DNA of 64,000 nt. It comes from JADMJV01 sp964649085. Its GTDB lineage: Bacteria; Vulcanimicrobiota; Xenobia; Xenobiales; JADMJV01. Below, piece by piece: positions 1 to 12,980 of the stretch (within the stretch, counting starts at the first letter, position 1; each line of letters opens with the position of its first letter). The position numbers and the translations under genes are program-made. The stretch lies in contig CAZYPN010000004.1 in assembly GCA_964649085.1 (NCBI GenBank), positions 62,001 to 126,000 of the forward strand, read 5' to 3'. The notes beneath the pieces are model-generated. The model was not told the DNA's origin, searched no databases, and saw only the letters and a list, made by a program, of their open reading frames with translations.

Positions 1-154
1 TGGAAACAACTTCCAGGCTACCGTAGATGATCTTTTCCGCGATCCCTTTCTTGCCCTTGATCATGACCATGTTCATGAACTTGCTCAAGTGCTTGCTGTT
101 GTATTTCGGATCGCCGATGATTTCGCGGCGGGGTACAGGTCCTTTGCGCGGCAT
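1..154 (-). CDS. rpsG: Small ribosomal subunit protein uS7, N-terminal part
   Basis: Only the first 51 codons lie inside the window; the gene runs off the left edge. The visible N-terminus MPRKGPVPRREI and the following lysine-rich segment (KHLSKFMNMVMIKGKKG) match uS7, a primary 16S rRNA-binding protein of the 30S head. The ATG at 154-152 follows an AGGAG Shine-Dalgarno with six bases between. It lies 16 bases downstream of rpsL on the same strand, the classical rpsL-rpsG order of the str operon, so it is probably co-transcribed from the promoter at 781-809. Confidence 0.95.
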   Translation of the reverse strand, partial: MPRKGPVPRREIIGDPKYNSKHLSKFMNMVMIKGKKGIAEKIIYGSLEVVS

Positions 155-170
155 AATATACTCCTAAGTC

Positions 171-620
<450 letters not shown>

Positions 621-780
621 AAAAAAACTCCCCTGTAATTCAGCTATGGAGGTTCCACGGAACCAGGATCTGAATCGCAGGCGAGCCGACGATGGGGGTA
701 CTGTTGTAAGAAACCCCTTTCCTAATTCAGTGGGACAGCGAGGGCCCTGAACCTCAAGGCCCGTCGCAAAATGCTCGCGT

Positions 781-809
781 ATACTAGCAAAGCCCCTTGC
801 GGGTGTCAA
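781..809 (-). promoter_or_regulatory. Sigma-70 type promoter of the rpsL-rpsG operon
   Basis: On the minus strand a perfect -35 TTGACA (809-804) is followed after 17 bases by a -10 TAGTAT (786-781). Transcription would begin near 774, giving an rpsL leader of about 150 nt. No intrinsic terminator was found in this leader. The -10 overlaps, on the other strand, a TATACT (780-785) that could serve the divergent phosphofructokinase gene, but I find no good -35 for it. Confidence 0.8.
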
Positions 810-872
810 CCCCATGGCTGCCGCGTTTTCCGTTCTACAGGGCTTCTTGTGTCAACTTGGAAGGGGATGGCC

Positions 873-1970
873 ATGAAAAAGATTGCCATTTGCACTGGTG
901 GGGGTGATGCCCCTGGTCTGAATGCGGTGATTCGCGCCGCTGTGTTGAGCTGCCTGGAGAAGGGCTGGGAGATCTGGGGATTTCTCGACGGTATGCGCGG
1001 CTTCTTACGCCCCGAGGAATATCCCGACGGGGGAGTGGTGCCGTTGACCCGGGCATCGGTTCGAGGCATCACCCACCTGGGAGGGACCATTCTTGGCACC
1101 TCCAATCGCGATGATCCGACTCGCTACCCCGAGGTCCAGCCCGATGGCAGCGTTACCTACAGCGACATCAGTGAGCAGGTGGCCAGGCAGATCAAAGAAC
1201 AGGGTTTTGATGCCCTGATCTCGGTGGGCGGGGACGGTTCTATGAAGATCGCGGCTCGCCTGGCCGAGCACGGACTCAAAGTGGTGGGCGTGCCGAAAAC
1301 CATCGACAACGATCTGGCCCACACGGTGGCGACCTTCGGGTTTGATACAGCCGTTCAGTTCGCCTGCGACTGCGTGGATCGGCTGCACAGCACAGCGGCC
1401 AGTCATCAACGCGTTATGGTGGTCGAGGTCATGGGTCGCTATGCCGGTTGGATTGCCCTTCAGGCGGGGCTGGCCGGCACGGCTGACGTGATTTTGATGC
1501 CAGAGATTCCTTATCGACTGGATCGCGTGCTGGACAAAATTCGTCAGCGTCACAGCGGCCCGGGTGGACGCTTCACCCTGATCGTGGTTGCCGAGGGGGC
1601 CCATGAACTGGCAGGGCAACGTTCCGTGATCGAGACCCCCGTCGACAGCAATGAGCGCCTGGGAGGCGTGGCCGAGAAGTTGGCCCGCCAGATCAAGGAA
1701 GCCACCGGCATCGATTCCCGCCACGTGGTGCTCGGGCACCTTTTGCGCGGCGGCGAACCGACGGCCACCGATCGCAACCTGTCTTTGCGCTTCGGGGCCG
1801 CCGCTGTTCGGGCTCTGGCCGACGGCGTCCACGGCGTGATGGTCGCGCTCGATCCTCCCGAAGTTCGCTATGTTCCGCTGTCGCAGGTTGCCGGTCACGT
1901 CAAACTGGTGCCGCTCGATTGCGACATGGTGGCTACTTGCCGGTCGCTGGGGGTGTGTCTGGGAGACTGA
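873..1970 (+). CDS. pfkA: 6-phosphofructokinase, mixed-signature group
   Basis: The 365-residue protein phosphorylates fructose 6-phosphate to the 1,6-bisphosphate, the committed step of glycolysis. Visible motifs are the nucleotide loop GGGDAPGLNAV (9-19), GGDGS (119-123), the catalytic PKTIDND (141-147) and MGRYAGWIAL. The glycine in GGDGS is the ATP-type residue (position 104 in E. coli). The lysine in PKTIDND is the residue usual in pyrophosphate-type enzymes (position 124). This G/K pair is known from actinobacterial ATP-dependent enzymes, so ATP is the likely donor. The start at 873 was chosen over ATG 867 because AAGGGG lies six bases upstream of it. The 3' end overlaps the convergent mscS-like gene by 38 bases. 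Confidence 0.93.
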   Translation: MKKIAICTGGGDAPGLNAVIRAAVLSCLEKGWEIWGFLDGMRGFLRPEEYPDGGVVPLTRASVRGITHLGGTILGTSNRDDPTRYPEVQPDGSVTYSDISEQVARQIKEQGFDALISVGGDGSMKIAARLAEHGLKVVGVPKTIDNDLAHTVATFGFDTAVQFACDCVDRLHSTAASHQRVMVVEVMGRYAGWIALQAGLAGTADVILMPEIPYRLDRVLDKIRQRHSGPGGRFTLIVVAEGAHELAGQRSVIETPVDSNERLGGVAEKLARQIKEATGIDSRHVVLGHLLRGGEPTATDRNLSLRFGAAAVRALADGVHGVMVALDPPEVRYVPLSQVAGHVKLVPLDCDMVATCRSLGVCLGD

Positions 1971-3312
1971 GGTCGTCGGCCCAACCGATCCAGGTGTGAA
2001 CTACTCCGGCGATTTCCAGGTTGGCTCGTTCCAGGCCGTAGGCGATGCGAGTCTGAATGGCTTCGAGCCGCTGGGGCTCAAGCAAGGCCTCGTCTACCCA
2101 GCAGCGTGCCCGGTAGGTGTTTGCCCAGCCTTCAAAGTTCATCAGAAATACCTCGGGGGCCGGTTCGTGCAGCACCTCGGGAGTGCCGGCCAGAATGGTC
2201 TCCAGCTGTTGCCGGGCCATTGAAGGCGGGTAGTGTCGAGGCAATCGGAACTCGGCATAGAGGGCTCGTTGGCGAGTGGGTCGAGAGTAGTTGACCACCA
2301 GGCTCCTGGCGATCTGGCTATGGGGGATCAAGATCAGGTCTGCCGTCAGTGTCGACAGTCCCACCGAGCGCCAGTTGATGACCTTGACGAGGCCCTTGGT
2401 GTCTCCGATTTGCACAAGTTCTCCCAGCGAAAAATCGCCGGAGAGCCGCATGATCAGTCCGGAGACAAAGTTGCCGAGCGTGGGCTTCAGGGCAAGGCCC
2501 AGCCCCAGTGAAAAGAAGGCAGAGCTGAGCACGAATTTGCCCAGGTCCTGTCCTGTTGCCCACGAGGCCAGCAACATTCCTAGACCGCAGTATAGCAACG
2601 CTCGCACCGAGTCGGTTGCCACTTGGGCCAGTTCGGCACTGCTCTGCCGCAGCATCAGGCTGCGTTCGGTCGACCATACCAGCACCTCGACGCCCATGAG
2701 GGCGAGGCAGAACTTCAGGCAACCTTCCACGCCTTCCAATTGACCACTGGTAATGGGCACAACGGTGAAGGCCCGCAGTAAGAAATACAGGCAGGTAACC
2801 ACCACCAGGAGGTTGCTGAGCCCGATCAGGCGGTGCTGGAGAGCACGCCAGCTGGGCGGCAGTTTTTCTGTATTCGCCAGTAATCGTGTGCGCAAGGCCA
2901 CCAGCGAAGCGCCGAAAAACAAGGTGATCAGCACCGCTGTAAAGCTATCGCGGTAGGTCGGCTCGCTCCAGCCGGCCAGAGAAAGCAGGCCGGCAGCCAG
3001 CGAAAAGAGCGCCACTCGTCGCAACGTTTGCGAGATTTTGCGCAACAGGTAAAGCGTGTCCAGGATGGTGCTTGCGATCCAGAACAAGATCAACTGATTG
3101 AGCACCAGCTGAATCAGAGGAAGACTGTTTTGCAGGGAGAGAAACAGTGACAGCGGGGCCACCACACACACTCCCAGCAACCGCACCTTACCACTGCGTT
3201 GCAGAGCCTTGCCGGCTCGACTGCGGCGAGGATGGCGGAATGCCAGATAATGGCACCCCAGCAGGATGCCGAGAAAGATCAAACTGCAAAGCTCGATCAG
3301 CGTGTGTTCCAA
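1933..3312 (-). CDS. MscS-family mechanosensitive ion channel
   Basis: This 459-residue membrane protein has several N-terminal hydrophobic segments and then the MscS core. The pore-lining stretch FFSLGLGLALKPTLGNFVSG is followed by the beta domain with DFSLGELVQIGDTKGLV and a C-terminal soluble alpha/beta region. Such channels open when membrane tension rises and release solutes on hypo-osmotic shock. It is longer than E. coli MscS (286 residues) because of the extra N-terminal segments. The start is a TTG at 3312 with a weak AGGG upstream, so the exact start is uncertain. It lies downstream of rpoC on the same strand but beyond a strong terminator, and I see no clear promoter of its own. 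Confidence 0.88.
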   Translation of the reverse strand: MEHTLIELCSLIFLGILLGCHYLAFRHPRRSRAGKALQRSGKVRLLGVCVVAPLSLFLSLQNSLPLIQLVLNQLILFWIASTILDTLYLLRKISQTLRRVALFSLAAGLLSLAGWSEPTYRDSFTAVLITLFFGASLVALRTRLLANTEKLPPSWRALQHRLIGLSNLLVVVTCLYFLLRAFTVVPITSGQLEGVEGCLKFCLALMGVEVLVWSTERSLMLRQSSAELAQVATDSVRALLYCGLGMLLASWATGQDLGKFVLSSAFFSLGLGLALKPTLGNFVSGLIMRLSGDFSLGELVQIGDTKGLVKVINWRSVGLSTLTADLILIPHSQIARSLVVNYSRPTRQRALYAEFRLPRHYPPSMARQQLETILAGTPEVLHEPAPEVFLMNFEGWANTYRARCWVDEALLEPQRLEAIQTRIAYGLERANLEIAGVVHTWIGWADDLSLPDTPPATGK

Positions 3313-3357
3313 GCCCTGAGGTTTGCACCCGTGCTGTGAAGAACCCTGCCCAAAGAA

Positions 3358-3385
3358 AAGACCCCCGGCCTGGACCGGGGGTCTT
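3358..3385 (-). terminator. Intrinsic terminator after rpoC
   Basis: An 11-bp perfect inverted repeat (AAGACCCCCGG / CCGGGGGTCTT) with a six-base loop lies 22 bases past the rpoC stop. On the minus strand it runs into a T-rich tract, TTTTCTTTGGG. It should end the rpoBC transcript. Confidence 0.88.
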
Positions 3386-3407
3386 GTCGTTGGCGAGTGC
3401 CGATGTT

Positions 3408-7040
<3,633 letters not shown>

Positions 7041-7153
7041 AAGAACTTTCCTCCTAGTTTGCAACGGCTGTTCTGGGCGATGAGGAGCCTGGAACGGACG
7101 TTATGAACCAACAAAATCCCTCGGAGCGGAGCGACGAGGGGCAGGGGCTCGAA

Positions 7154-7184
7154 CCGTGGGGGGGCCTCGCGGCCCCGCCCACGG
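7154..7184 (-). other. GC-rich hairpin in the rpoB-rpoC spacer
   Basis: The 150-base spacer between rpoB and rpoC contains an imperfect inverted repeat, CCGTGGGGGGGCC / GGCCCCGCCCACGG, with a four-base loop. There is no T-tract, so it is not a typical terminator. It may be a processing or mRNA-stability element. Confidence 0.45.
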
Positions 7185-7190
7185 CAGGGA

Positions 7191-10100
7191 TTACAGGCTG
7201 CTCAGAGCTTCTTGCGAAAGATCCAGGCCGAGTTCGCGAGCGGTCGATTTGACGTCCGACTCTTCCACCGACTTGATTTCCACTTCGCGCAGCGTACCGG
7301 TCTTGTCAAAGGATTTGACTTTGACATCCAGACACAGGCTCTGCAGTTCCTTGATCAGCACCTTGAAGGACTCGGGCACGCCGGGTTCGAGCACGTTCTC
7401 GCCCTTGACGATGGCCTCGTAGGTTTTGACGCGACCGATGACGTCGTCCGACTTGACCGTCAGCAACTCTTGCAGAGTGTAGGCGGCGCCGTAGGCTTCC
7501 AAAGCCCAGACTTCCATCTCTCCGAAGCGCTGACCGCCGAACTGCGCTTTACCACCCAGGGGTTGCTGGGTGATCAGCGAGTAAGGTCCGGTGGAGCGAG
7601 CGTGGATCTTGTCGTCTACCAGGTGAGCCAGCTTCAGCATATAGATCTGACCGATACTGACTCGGCAGTCATAGGCTTCACCGCTGCGTCCGTCGAGCAC
7701 CACGCTCTTGCCGTCTTGAGGAACAGCCCGATATTCCTGGATGTAGCGAACCAACTTTTCGATGGCTTCCTTGGGAACCGGGATGGGCCGGGTGCCCAGG
7801 ATGCGCTCCAGGCGCTGGTAGAGGCTGGGGTCGTGACAGGCTTCCTTGAGTTCTTCGGGGTTGTACGGACGGGACCCGAGGAATTCGGCCACCTTCTTGG
7901 CCAGGTCTTTGCCGCTGGACTGGATCATTTCGGCGCACTCGTCCGAGGTGACCAGCACCCCGTCCGGTCCGCTGTTGATCCAGCGACAGAGCTTCTGATG
8001 CAGCGGTTCCTCCGAGAGGATGATGTCCATCTCCTCGGTGGTGAACTCATAGCCCATCAGAGCCAGGCTCTGTTGCAGATTGACCAGGCGGAGCAGTCCG
8101 AAGATATCCTCTTCCTTGGCCGCGTCGAAGACCGGAGTTTCGATGCGGTAGCGCTGCCCCATCTTGTCGAGCATTCGGGCGGCCGCGGCACCGACCGTGG
8201 TCTCCAAAATCTGACCGATATTCATACGCGAGGGAACGCCCAGCGGGTTGAGCACGATCTGCACGGGGGTGCCGTCGGGCAAGAAGGGCATATCCTCGAC
8301 CGGAAGGATCTTGGAAATGACACCCTTGTTGCCGTGGCGTCCGGCCATCTTGTCGCCCTGCATGATCTTGCGCTTCTGGGCCACGTAGACGCGCACCAGC
8401 TGGTTCACGCCCGGCGACAGTTCGTCGGTGGTCTCACGGGAGAACACCTTGACGTCGATCACCTTACCCTTTTCGCCATGTGGCACTTTGAGCGAGGTAT
8501 CGCGCACGTCACGAGCCTTTTCACCGAAGATGGCGCGCAGCAGGCGTTCCTCGGCGGTCAGTTCGGTTTCGCCTTTGGGCGTCACCTTGCCGACCAGGAT
8601 GTCCTCGGTGCGAACCTCGGCACCGATGCGCACGATGCCACGCTCGTCCAGGTCTTTGAGGGCTTCCTCGCCGACGTTGGGAATGTCGCGCGTGATTTCC
8701 TCGGCACCCAGCTTGGTGTCACGAGCTTCGCATTCGTATTCCTCGATGTGAATCGAGGTGAAGATGTCCTCTTTGACGAGCTCTTCGGAGAGCAGAATCG
8801 CGTCCTCGTAGTTGTAGCCGTGGAAAGGCATGAAGGCCACCAGCACGTTGCGTCCCAGAGCCAGTTCGCCATTGACGGAAGACTGGCCGTCGCCGATCAC
8901 GTGTCCGGCCTTGACCTTCTGGCCGAGCCTGACGGCCGGGCGCTGGTTGATGCAGGTACCGGCGTTGGATCGTTTGAACTTCAGCAGGCTGTAGGTGTGC
9001 ACCACGCCGTGGTCGTCCTTGATCTTCACCTCATTGGCGTTGACCGAGACCACCTCGCCGCTGTGGCCAGAAACCACCAGGGCTCCGGAGTCTTTGGCTG
9101 CGCGATACTCCACACCCGTGCCCACCAGCGGGGCATCGGGCTGGATCAGCGGCACCGCCTGGCGCTGCATGTTGGCGCCCATCAGGGCTCGGTTGGCGTC
9201 GTCGTGCTCGAGGAACGGAATCAGGGCCGTAGCGATCGACACGATCTGCTTGGGGCTGATATCCATGTAGTCGATATCTTCCCGCGACAGAATCTGGGTC
9301 TCGTGGCCGGCACGTGCCACCACGCGCTCGTCGGTGACCTGAAACTTTTCGTTCAGTCGGGTGTTGGCCTGGCAGATGTTGTACTCGTCTTCCTCGTCGG
9401 CCGACAGGTAGTCGATCTGGTCGGTGACCTGAACCAGGACCGGCACCTCCACGCCTTCCAGCACCAGCGCGTGACGCTTGCGGCGAGGGACGATCTGGCC
9501 GGCTTTGTAGAGAACCTTGCCGCCCTGCTTGATGTCCTGCAATGCCTTGCAGACCACCTTGCGGTAGGGGGTTTCCATAAAGCCGAAGTGATTCACCCGA
9601 GCGAAGCTCGCCAGCGAGCCGATCAGGCCGATGTTCGGACCTTCTGGGGTCTCAATCGGACAGACACGACCGTAGTGGCTGTAGTGCACGTCGCGGACTT
9701 CGAAGCCAGCGCGCTCACGCGAAAGACCGCCCGGGCCGAGGGCCGAAAGGCGACGCTTGTGAGTCAGCTCGGCCAACGAGTTGGTCTGGTCCATGAACTG
9801 CGAGAGCTGGCTTGAACCAAAGAATTCCTTGATGGCTGCCACCACAGGACGGATGTTGATCAGGGCCTGAGGCGTTACCGTCTCGAGATCCTGAACCGTC
9901 ATGCGTTCGCGAACCACCCTCTCCAGGCGCAGCAGGCCAACGCGGAACTGGTTGCCCAGCAATTCGCCCACGGCGCGGATACGACGGTTGCCCAGGTGGT
10001 CGATGTCGTCCACCCTGACGGTGGTGCGGAAACGGTCCGGGCTGGTGGTTTCGAGCCAGAAGATACCACGGTCGTAGACCACCGGCAGTCCGCCTTCGGG

Positions 10101-11129
10101 GATGCCCTCGGCCGGGGGACGCTCGTGCGTTTCGCGGCGCATCAGCGCCAGCAAGTAGCGAACGGTGCCGACCAGGTCCTCACGGGTGAGGGTCTGGTTG
10201 TATTCAATGGTTTCCCCCGAGTCGGGATCTTCCAGGATACCGGGGCGCACTACGACGCCGGTCTTCTGACAGGTGATCATCTGGCCCAGCTTGCGAGACA
10301 ACTTGTAACGGCCAACTTTGGCCAGGTTGTAGCGCTTGGGCGAGAAGAACAGGTTTTGCAACAACTGCTGGGCGCTGTCCACCGAAGGCGGGTCGCCGGG
10401 GCGCTGCTTGCGATAGATTTCGATCAGGGCCTCTTCGGTGTTGGCAAAGGCGTCTTTCTCGAGGGTTGGCTCGATCAGCGGGTCGTTATCAAACAGGGCC
10501 CGGATATCGTCGTCGCTGCTGAAGCCCACGGCGCGCAGCAAGACGGTGGCCGGAACCTTACGCGCCTTGTCGATGCTGACGCTGATCACGTCGGAGGCGT
10601 CGGCTACGAATTCAAGCCAGGCGCCGCGATTGGGGATCACCGTGCAGGCGAACGTGCGCTTCTGGTTCAGTTCGATATTTTGCGTGAAGTAGATGCCCGG
10701 CGAGCGCACCAACTGGCTCACAATGACGCGCTCGGCGCCGTTGATAATGAAGGTGCCGCGCTCGGTCATACAGGGGAAGTCGCCCATGAAGATGGACTGC
10801 TCTTTGACTTCCTTGATCTCCCCGCCCTCTTTGGTGATCAGTCGAACCCGGACCTTCAAAGGGCGAGCATAGGTCGCGTCGCGGTCCCGGCATTCCTCGG
10901 TGGAGTAGGTGGGCTCATCGAGCTCGTTGTCGAGAAACTCGAGCACGAGATTGCCCGTGAAGTCTTCAATGGGGGAGATATCGGCGAAAGTCTCGCGGAT
11001 CCCCTCCTTGAGGAAGTGTTCGTAAGACTCGCGCTGTAACGCGATCAGATATGGAAGATCCAGGATCGTAGAGATCTTTCCGAATGACAAACGCCCGTTG
11101 TCGGGGTTGATATTGCGGAGAATAGACAT
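7191..11129 (-). CDS. rpoB: DNA-directed RNA polymerase subunit beta
   Basis: This is the beta subunit of RNA polymerase, 1312 residues. The rifampicin pocket near residues 440-465 reads FMDQTNSLAELTHKRRLSAL. The positions equivalent to E. coli D516, H526 and S531 are wild type, which predicts rifampicin sensitivity. The conserved PIETPEGPNIGLI and the C-terminal MEVWALEAYGAAYTLQE are present. The ATG at 11129 has AGGAG eight bases upstream. Unusually, the upstream neighbour is an MFS transporter instead of rplJ-rplL. The gene has its own consensus promoter and a leader of about 178 nt with a terminator-like hairpin. Confidence 0.98.
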   Translation of the reverse strand: MSILRNINPDNGRLSFGKISTILDLPYLIALQRESYEHFLKEGIRETFADISPIEDFTGNLVLEFLDNELDEPTYSTEECRDRDATYARPLKVRVRLITKEGGEIKEVKEQSIFMGDFPCMTERGTFIINGAERVIVSQLVRSPGIYFTQNIELNQKRTFACTVIPNRGAWLEFVADASDVISVSIDKARKVPATVLLRAVGFSSDDDIRALFDNDPLIEPTLEKDAFANTEEALIEIYRKQRPGDPPSVDSAQQLLQNLFFSPKRYNLAKVGRYKLSRKLGQMITCQKTGVVVRPGILEDPDSGETIEYNQTLTREDLVGTVRYLLALMRRETHERPPAEGIPEGGLPVVYDRGIFWLETTSPDRFRTTVRVDDIDHLGNRRIRAVGELLGNQFRVGLLRLERVVRERMTVQDLETVTPQALINIRPVVAAIKEFFGSSQLSQFMDQTNSLAELTHKRRLSALGPGGLSRERAGFEVRDVHYSHYGRVCPIETPEGPNIGLIGSLASFARVNHFGFMETPYRKVVCKALQDIKQGGKVLYKAGQIVPRRKRHALVLEGVEVPVLVQVTDQIDYLSADEEDEYNICQANTRLNEKFQVTDERVVARAGHETQILSREDIDYMDISPKQIVSIATALIPFLEHDDANRALMGANMQRQAVPLIQPDAPLVGTGVEYRAAKDSGALVVSGHSGEVVSVNANEVKIKDDHGVVHTYSLLKFKRSNAGTCINQRPAVRLGQKVKAGHVIGDGQSSVNGELALGRNVLVAFMPFHGYNYEDAILLSEELVKEDIFTSIHIEEYECEARDTKLGAEEITRDIPNVGEEALKDLDERGIVRIGAEVRTEDILVGKVTPKGETELTAEERLLRAIFGEKARDVRDTSLKVPHGEKGKVIDVKVFSRETTDELSPGVNQLVRVYVAQKRKIMQGDKMAGRHGNKGVISKILPVEDMPFLPDGTPVQIVLNPLGVPSRMNIGQILETTVGAAAARMLDKMGQRYRIETPVFDAAKEEDIFGLLRLVNLQQSLALMGYEFTTEEMDIILSEEPLHQKLCRWINSGPDGVLVTSDECAEMIQSSGKDLAKKVAEFLGSRPYNPEELKEACHDPSLYQRLERILGTRPIPVPKEAIEKLVRYIQEYRAVPQDGKSVVLDGRSGEAYDCRVSIGQIYMLKLAHLVDDKIHARSTGPYSLITQQPLGGKAQFGGQRFGEMEVWALEAYGAAYTLQELLTVKSDDVIGRVKTYEAIVKGENVLEPGVPESFKVLIKELQSLCLDVKVKSFDKTGTLREVEIKSVEESDVKSTARELGLDLSQEALSSL

Positions 11130-11218
11130 CGGGTTTCTCCTTCAAACTTTCCTGCAAGGCAACCGGTATACCAGATGCCGGGGATGCTTCCTTCCCACTC
11201 GCCGCCTGAAGTAAACAC

Positions 11219-11256
11219 AAAAAGCAAGAGAGACTCGAGAGTCTTTCTCGCTTTTT
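11219..11256 (-). terminator. Bidirectional terminator-like hairpin inside the rpoB leader
   Basis: Two 17-base arms (AAAAAGCAAGAGAGACT and AGTCTTTCTCGCTTTTT) pair with one mismatch and one wobble around a four-base loop. On the minus strand the right arm ends in a run of T, as in an intrinsic terminator. It lies between the rpoB promoter (11314-11342) and the rpoB start (11129), so rpoB transcripts must pass it. It could also stop MFS transcripts coming from upstream. Confidence 0.65.
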
Positions 11257-11313
11257 GGGTTAGTTCTCTGGCGTCAATGAATTGTTCACGGGCAGGTTAA
11301 AAGCTAGGGAGGG

Positions 11314-11342
11314 ATTATAGTTATCAATGCCCGGGCTGTCAA
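11314..11342 (-). promoter_or_regulatory. Consensus sigma-70 promoter of rpoBC
   Basis: On the minus strand a perfect -35 TTGACA (11342-11337), a 17-base spacer and a perfect -10 TATAAT (11319-11314) form a full-consensus promoter. Transcription would start near 11307. It lies in the gap just after the stop of the MFS gene. Confidence 0.88.
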
Positions 11343-11351
11343 GCCTGGTTG

Positions 11352-12980
11352 TTAAAGTTCTTCACACAGAAGCAGGTGCTGAACTTCGGGCATGGCTTCC
11401 CCCACGTGGTAGGCATAGGCCTTGGCAGCGATTTCCATTTCATAGCGAGTCACCCGGTCATGGTGGCGCAGATGGGCTTCCCAGGTTTCTTCCAGATAGA
11501 CCTCGCGATAGAGTTCGGGATTTTCGATGTCGACGAACAGACCCCAACGCAGCACGCCATTTTGCAATCTTTGCTCTTTGAGGGCCTTCATCGCATTGCG
11601 AAAGTCTTCGGCCTGGTCCAGCCGCACTTTGTACTCGACGGTGACCAGTACCGGCCCCTGGTCCGGTTCGACATACATCTTTTCGTCGGGGTCGGGCCAG
11701 TGCCGTGAGGGCTGCAGATTGAGGTCCTCGCCTGAGCGAATGGGGGAGAAGAAGGTGGAAAGACAGCTGGCCAGCAGCATCAGGGCCGCTGCCAGCAGGC
11801 CGATGCGCAGATCGGTGCGCTGGGCCAACCAGCCCCAAAAGGCCGACCCCGTAGAAGCAGCGGCGAAGTAGCACAACAGATAGACCGACATGGCTCGGGC
11901 CCGCACCCAGGGCGGGGCTACCGATTGCACCGAGAAGTGCAGCATGGAGAGAATGCCGATCCAGCAAATGCCTCCGCCGAACATCAGTAGAAAGGGCAAC
12001 CAGCGCGAGTGGGTCTGGCTGAGCCCGAGGCAGGCCAGGGCGAAGAAGAACCAGTGAAAATCAACGATCTGGTTGGGGCTAAAGCGCAGGCGCAGGCGAG
12101 GCAGCCAGAAAACCCCGGCAGCCGCTGCACCAATGCCAAAAACCCCCACCATGCCGCCGAAGTGGTCGGAATGCATCCCGTAGGCCTTGCGCACCAGCAG
12201 GGGTAACAGGGCCCACAGGCCACTGCTGCCAAAGACAAACAGCGAGACGCGCACCAGCACGTTGCGCATCCGGGGCGAGTAGCGCACATGGCGAAGTCCG
12301 ACGCGGATGGCCCCGAAAAAACGTTCGGCTCGCACCCGGTTGCGGCGTTGCTTGGGACGCCAGTTCCAAACCACCAGAATCACCCCGGCAAAGGACACGG
12401 TGTTGAGGGCGAATCCGTAGGCGGGCGCCAGGAAGTGCAGCAGCAGACCGGCCACGGCCGGTCCCAGGGCCCGGGCCAGGCCGATGGCCAGCCCGTTGAG
12501 GTTGACGGCCGCCGGCAGGGTATGCCGGGAAACGATGCTGGGCAACACCGCGTGCCAGGCCGGCGAGTTGAGAGCGGTTCCGATCGACAGAATGGTCGTT
12601 CCCAGCAGCAGCCCGGTGGCTCCCAGTCGGTCGCTGAAGGCCAGCACGGTCATCGCCCCGGCCGTCAGCATCATCCAGCTCTGGGTGATCAGCAGGTAGC
12701 GTCGGCGGTCGACCACGTCGGCCAGGGCGCCAGCGGGCAGAGCCAGCAGAAACATCGGTGTGGTGGTGGCCACCTGAACCAGAGCCACCATCCAGGGCTC
12801 GGGTTTCAGATCGGTCATCATCCAGCTGCTGGAAACTTCGTGGATCCAGGTGCCGAGATTGCTGACCAGGGTGGCGAACCAGAGGGCGCGGAACAGCGGG
12901 TTCCGCATCGGTGCCCAGGGGCGCGGCCGGAAAGGGCGCCCCTCGGGCTCGTTCTCAGGCTTGTTCGGGCTCGAGTCCAT
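11352..12980 (-). CDS. MFS transporter with C-terminal monooxygenase-like domain
   Basis: This 542-residue protein has about twelve hydrophobic segments of the major facilitator superfamily. It resembles the enterobactin-exporter-like MFS group (NPLFRALWFATLVSNLGTW near the N-terminus, and a DVVDRRRYLL cytoplasmic loop). The last roughly 95 residues (from VTVEYKVRLDQAEDFRNAM) look like a soluble dimeric alpha/beta-barrel domain of the antibiotic-biosynthesis-monooxygenase type, which commonly follows this MFS group. The substrate is unknown. The start overlaps the preceding membrane-protein gene by 26 bases and has AGGA five bases upstream. It is the last gene of the cluster that begins with the ACT-domain protein. 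Confidence 0.85.
   Translation of the reverse strand: MDSSPNKPENEPEGRPFRPRPWAPMRNPLFRALWFATLVSNLGTWIHEVSSSWMMTDLKPEPWMVALVQVATTTPMFLLALPAGALADVVDRRRYLLITQSWMMLTAGAMTVLAFSDRLGATGLLLGTTILSIGTALNSPAWHAVLPSIVSRHTLPAAVNLNGLAIGLARALGPAVAGLLLHFLAPAYGFALNTVSFAGVILVVWNWRPKQRRNRVRAERFFGAIRVGLRHVRYSPRMRNVLVRVSLFVFGSSGLWALLPLLVRKAYGMHSDHFGGMVGVFGIGAAAAGVFWLPRLRLRFSPNQIVDFHWFFFALACLGLSQTHSRWLPFLLMFGGGICWIGILSMLHFSVQSVAPPWVRARAMSVYLLCYFAAASTGSAFWGWLAQRTDLRIGLLAAALMLLASCLSTFFSPIRSGEDLNLQPSRHWPDPDEKMYVEPDQGPVLVTVEYKVRLDQAEDFRNAMKALKEQRLQNGVLRWGLFVDIENPELYREVYLEETWEAHLRHHDRVTRYEMEIAAKAYAYHVGEAMPEVQHLLLCEEL

Noticed and set aside
11219..11256. Only an ordinary terminator for the MFS gene
   Set aside because: Kept as possible, but the consensus rpoB promoter lies upstream of the hairpin, so it must also lie in the rpoB leader.
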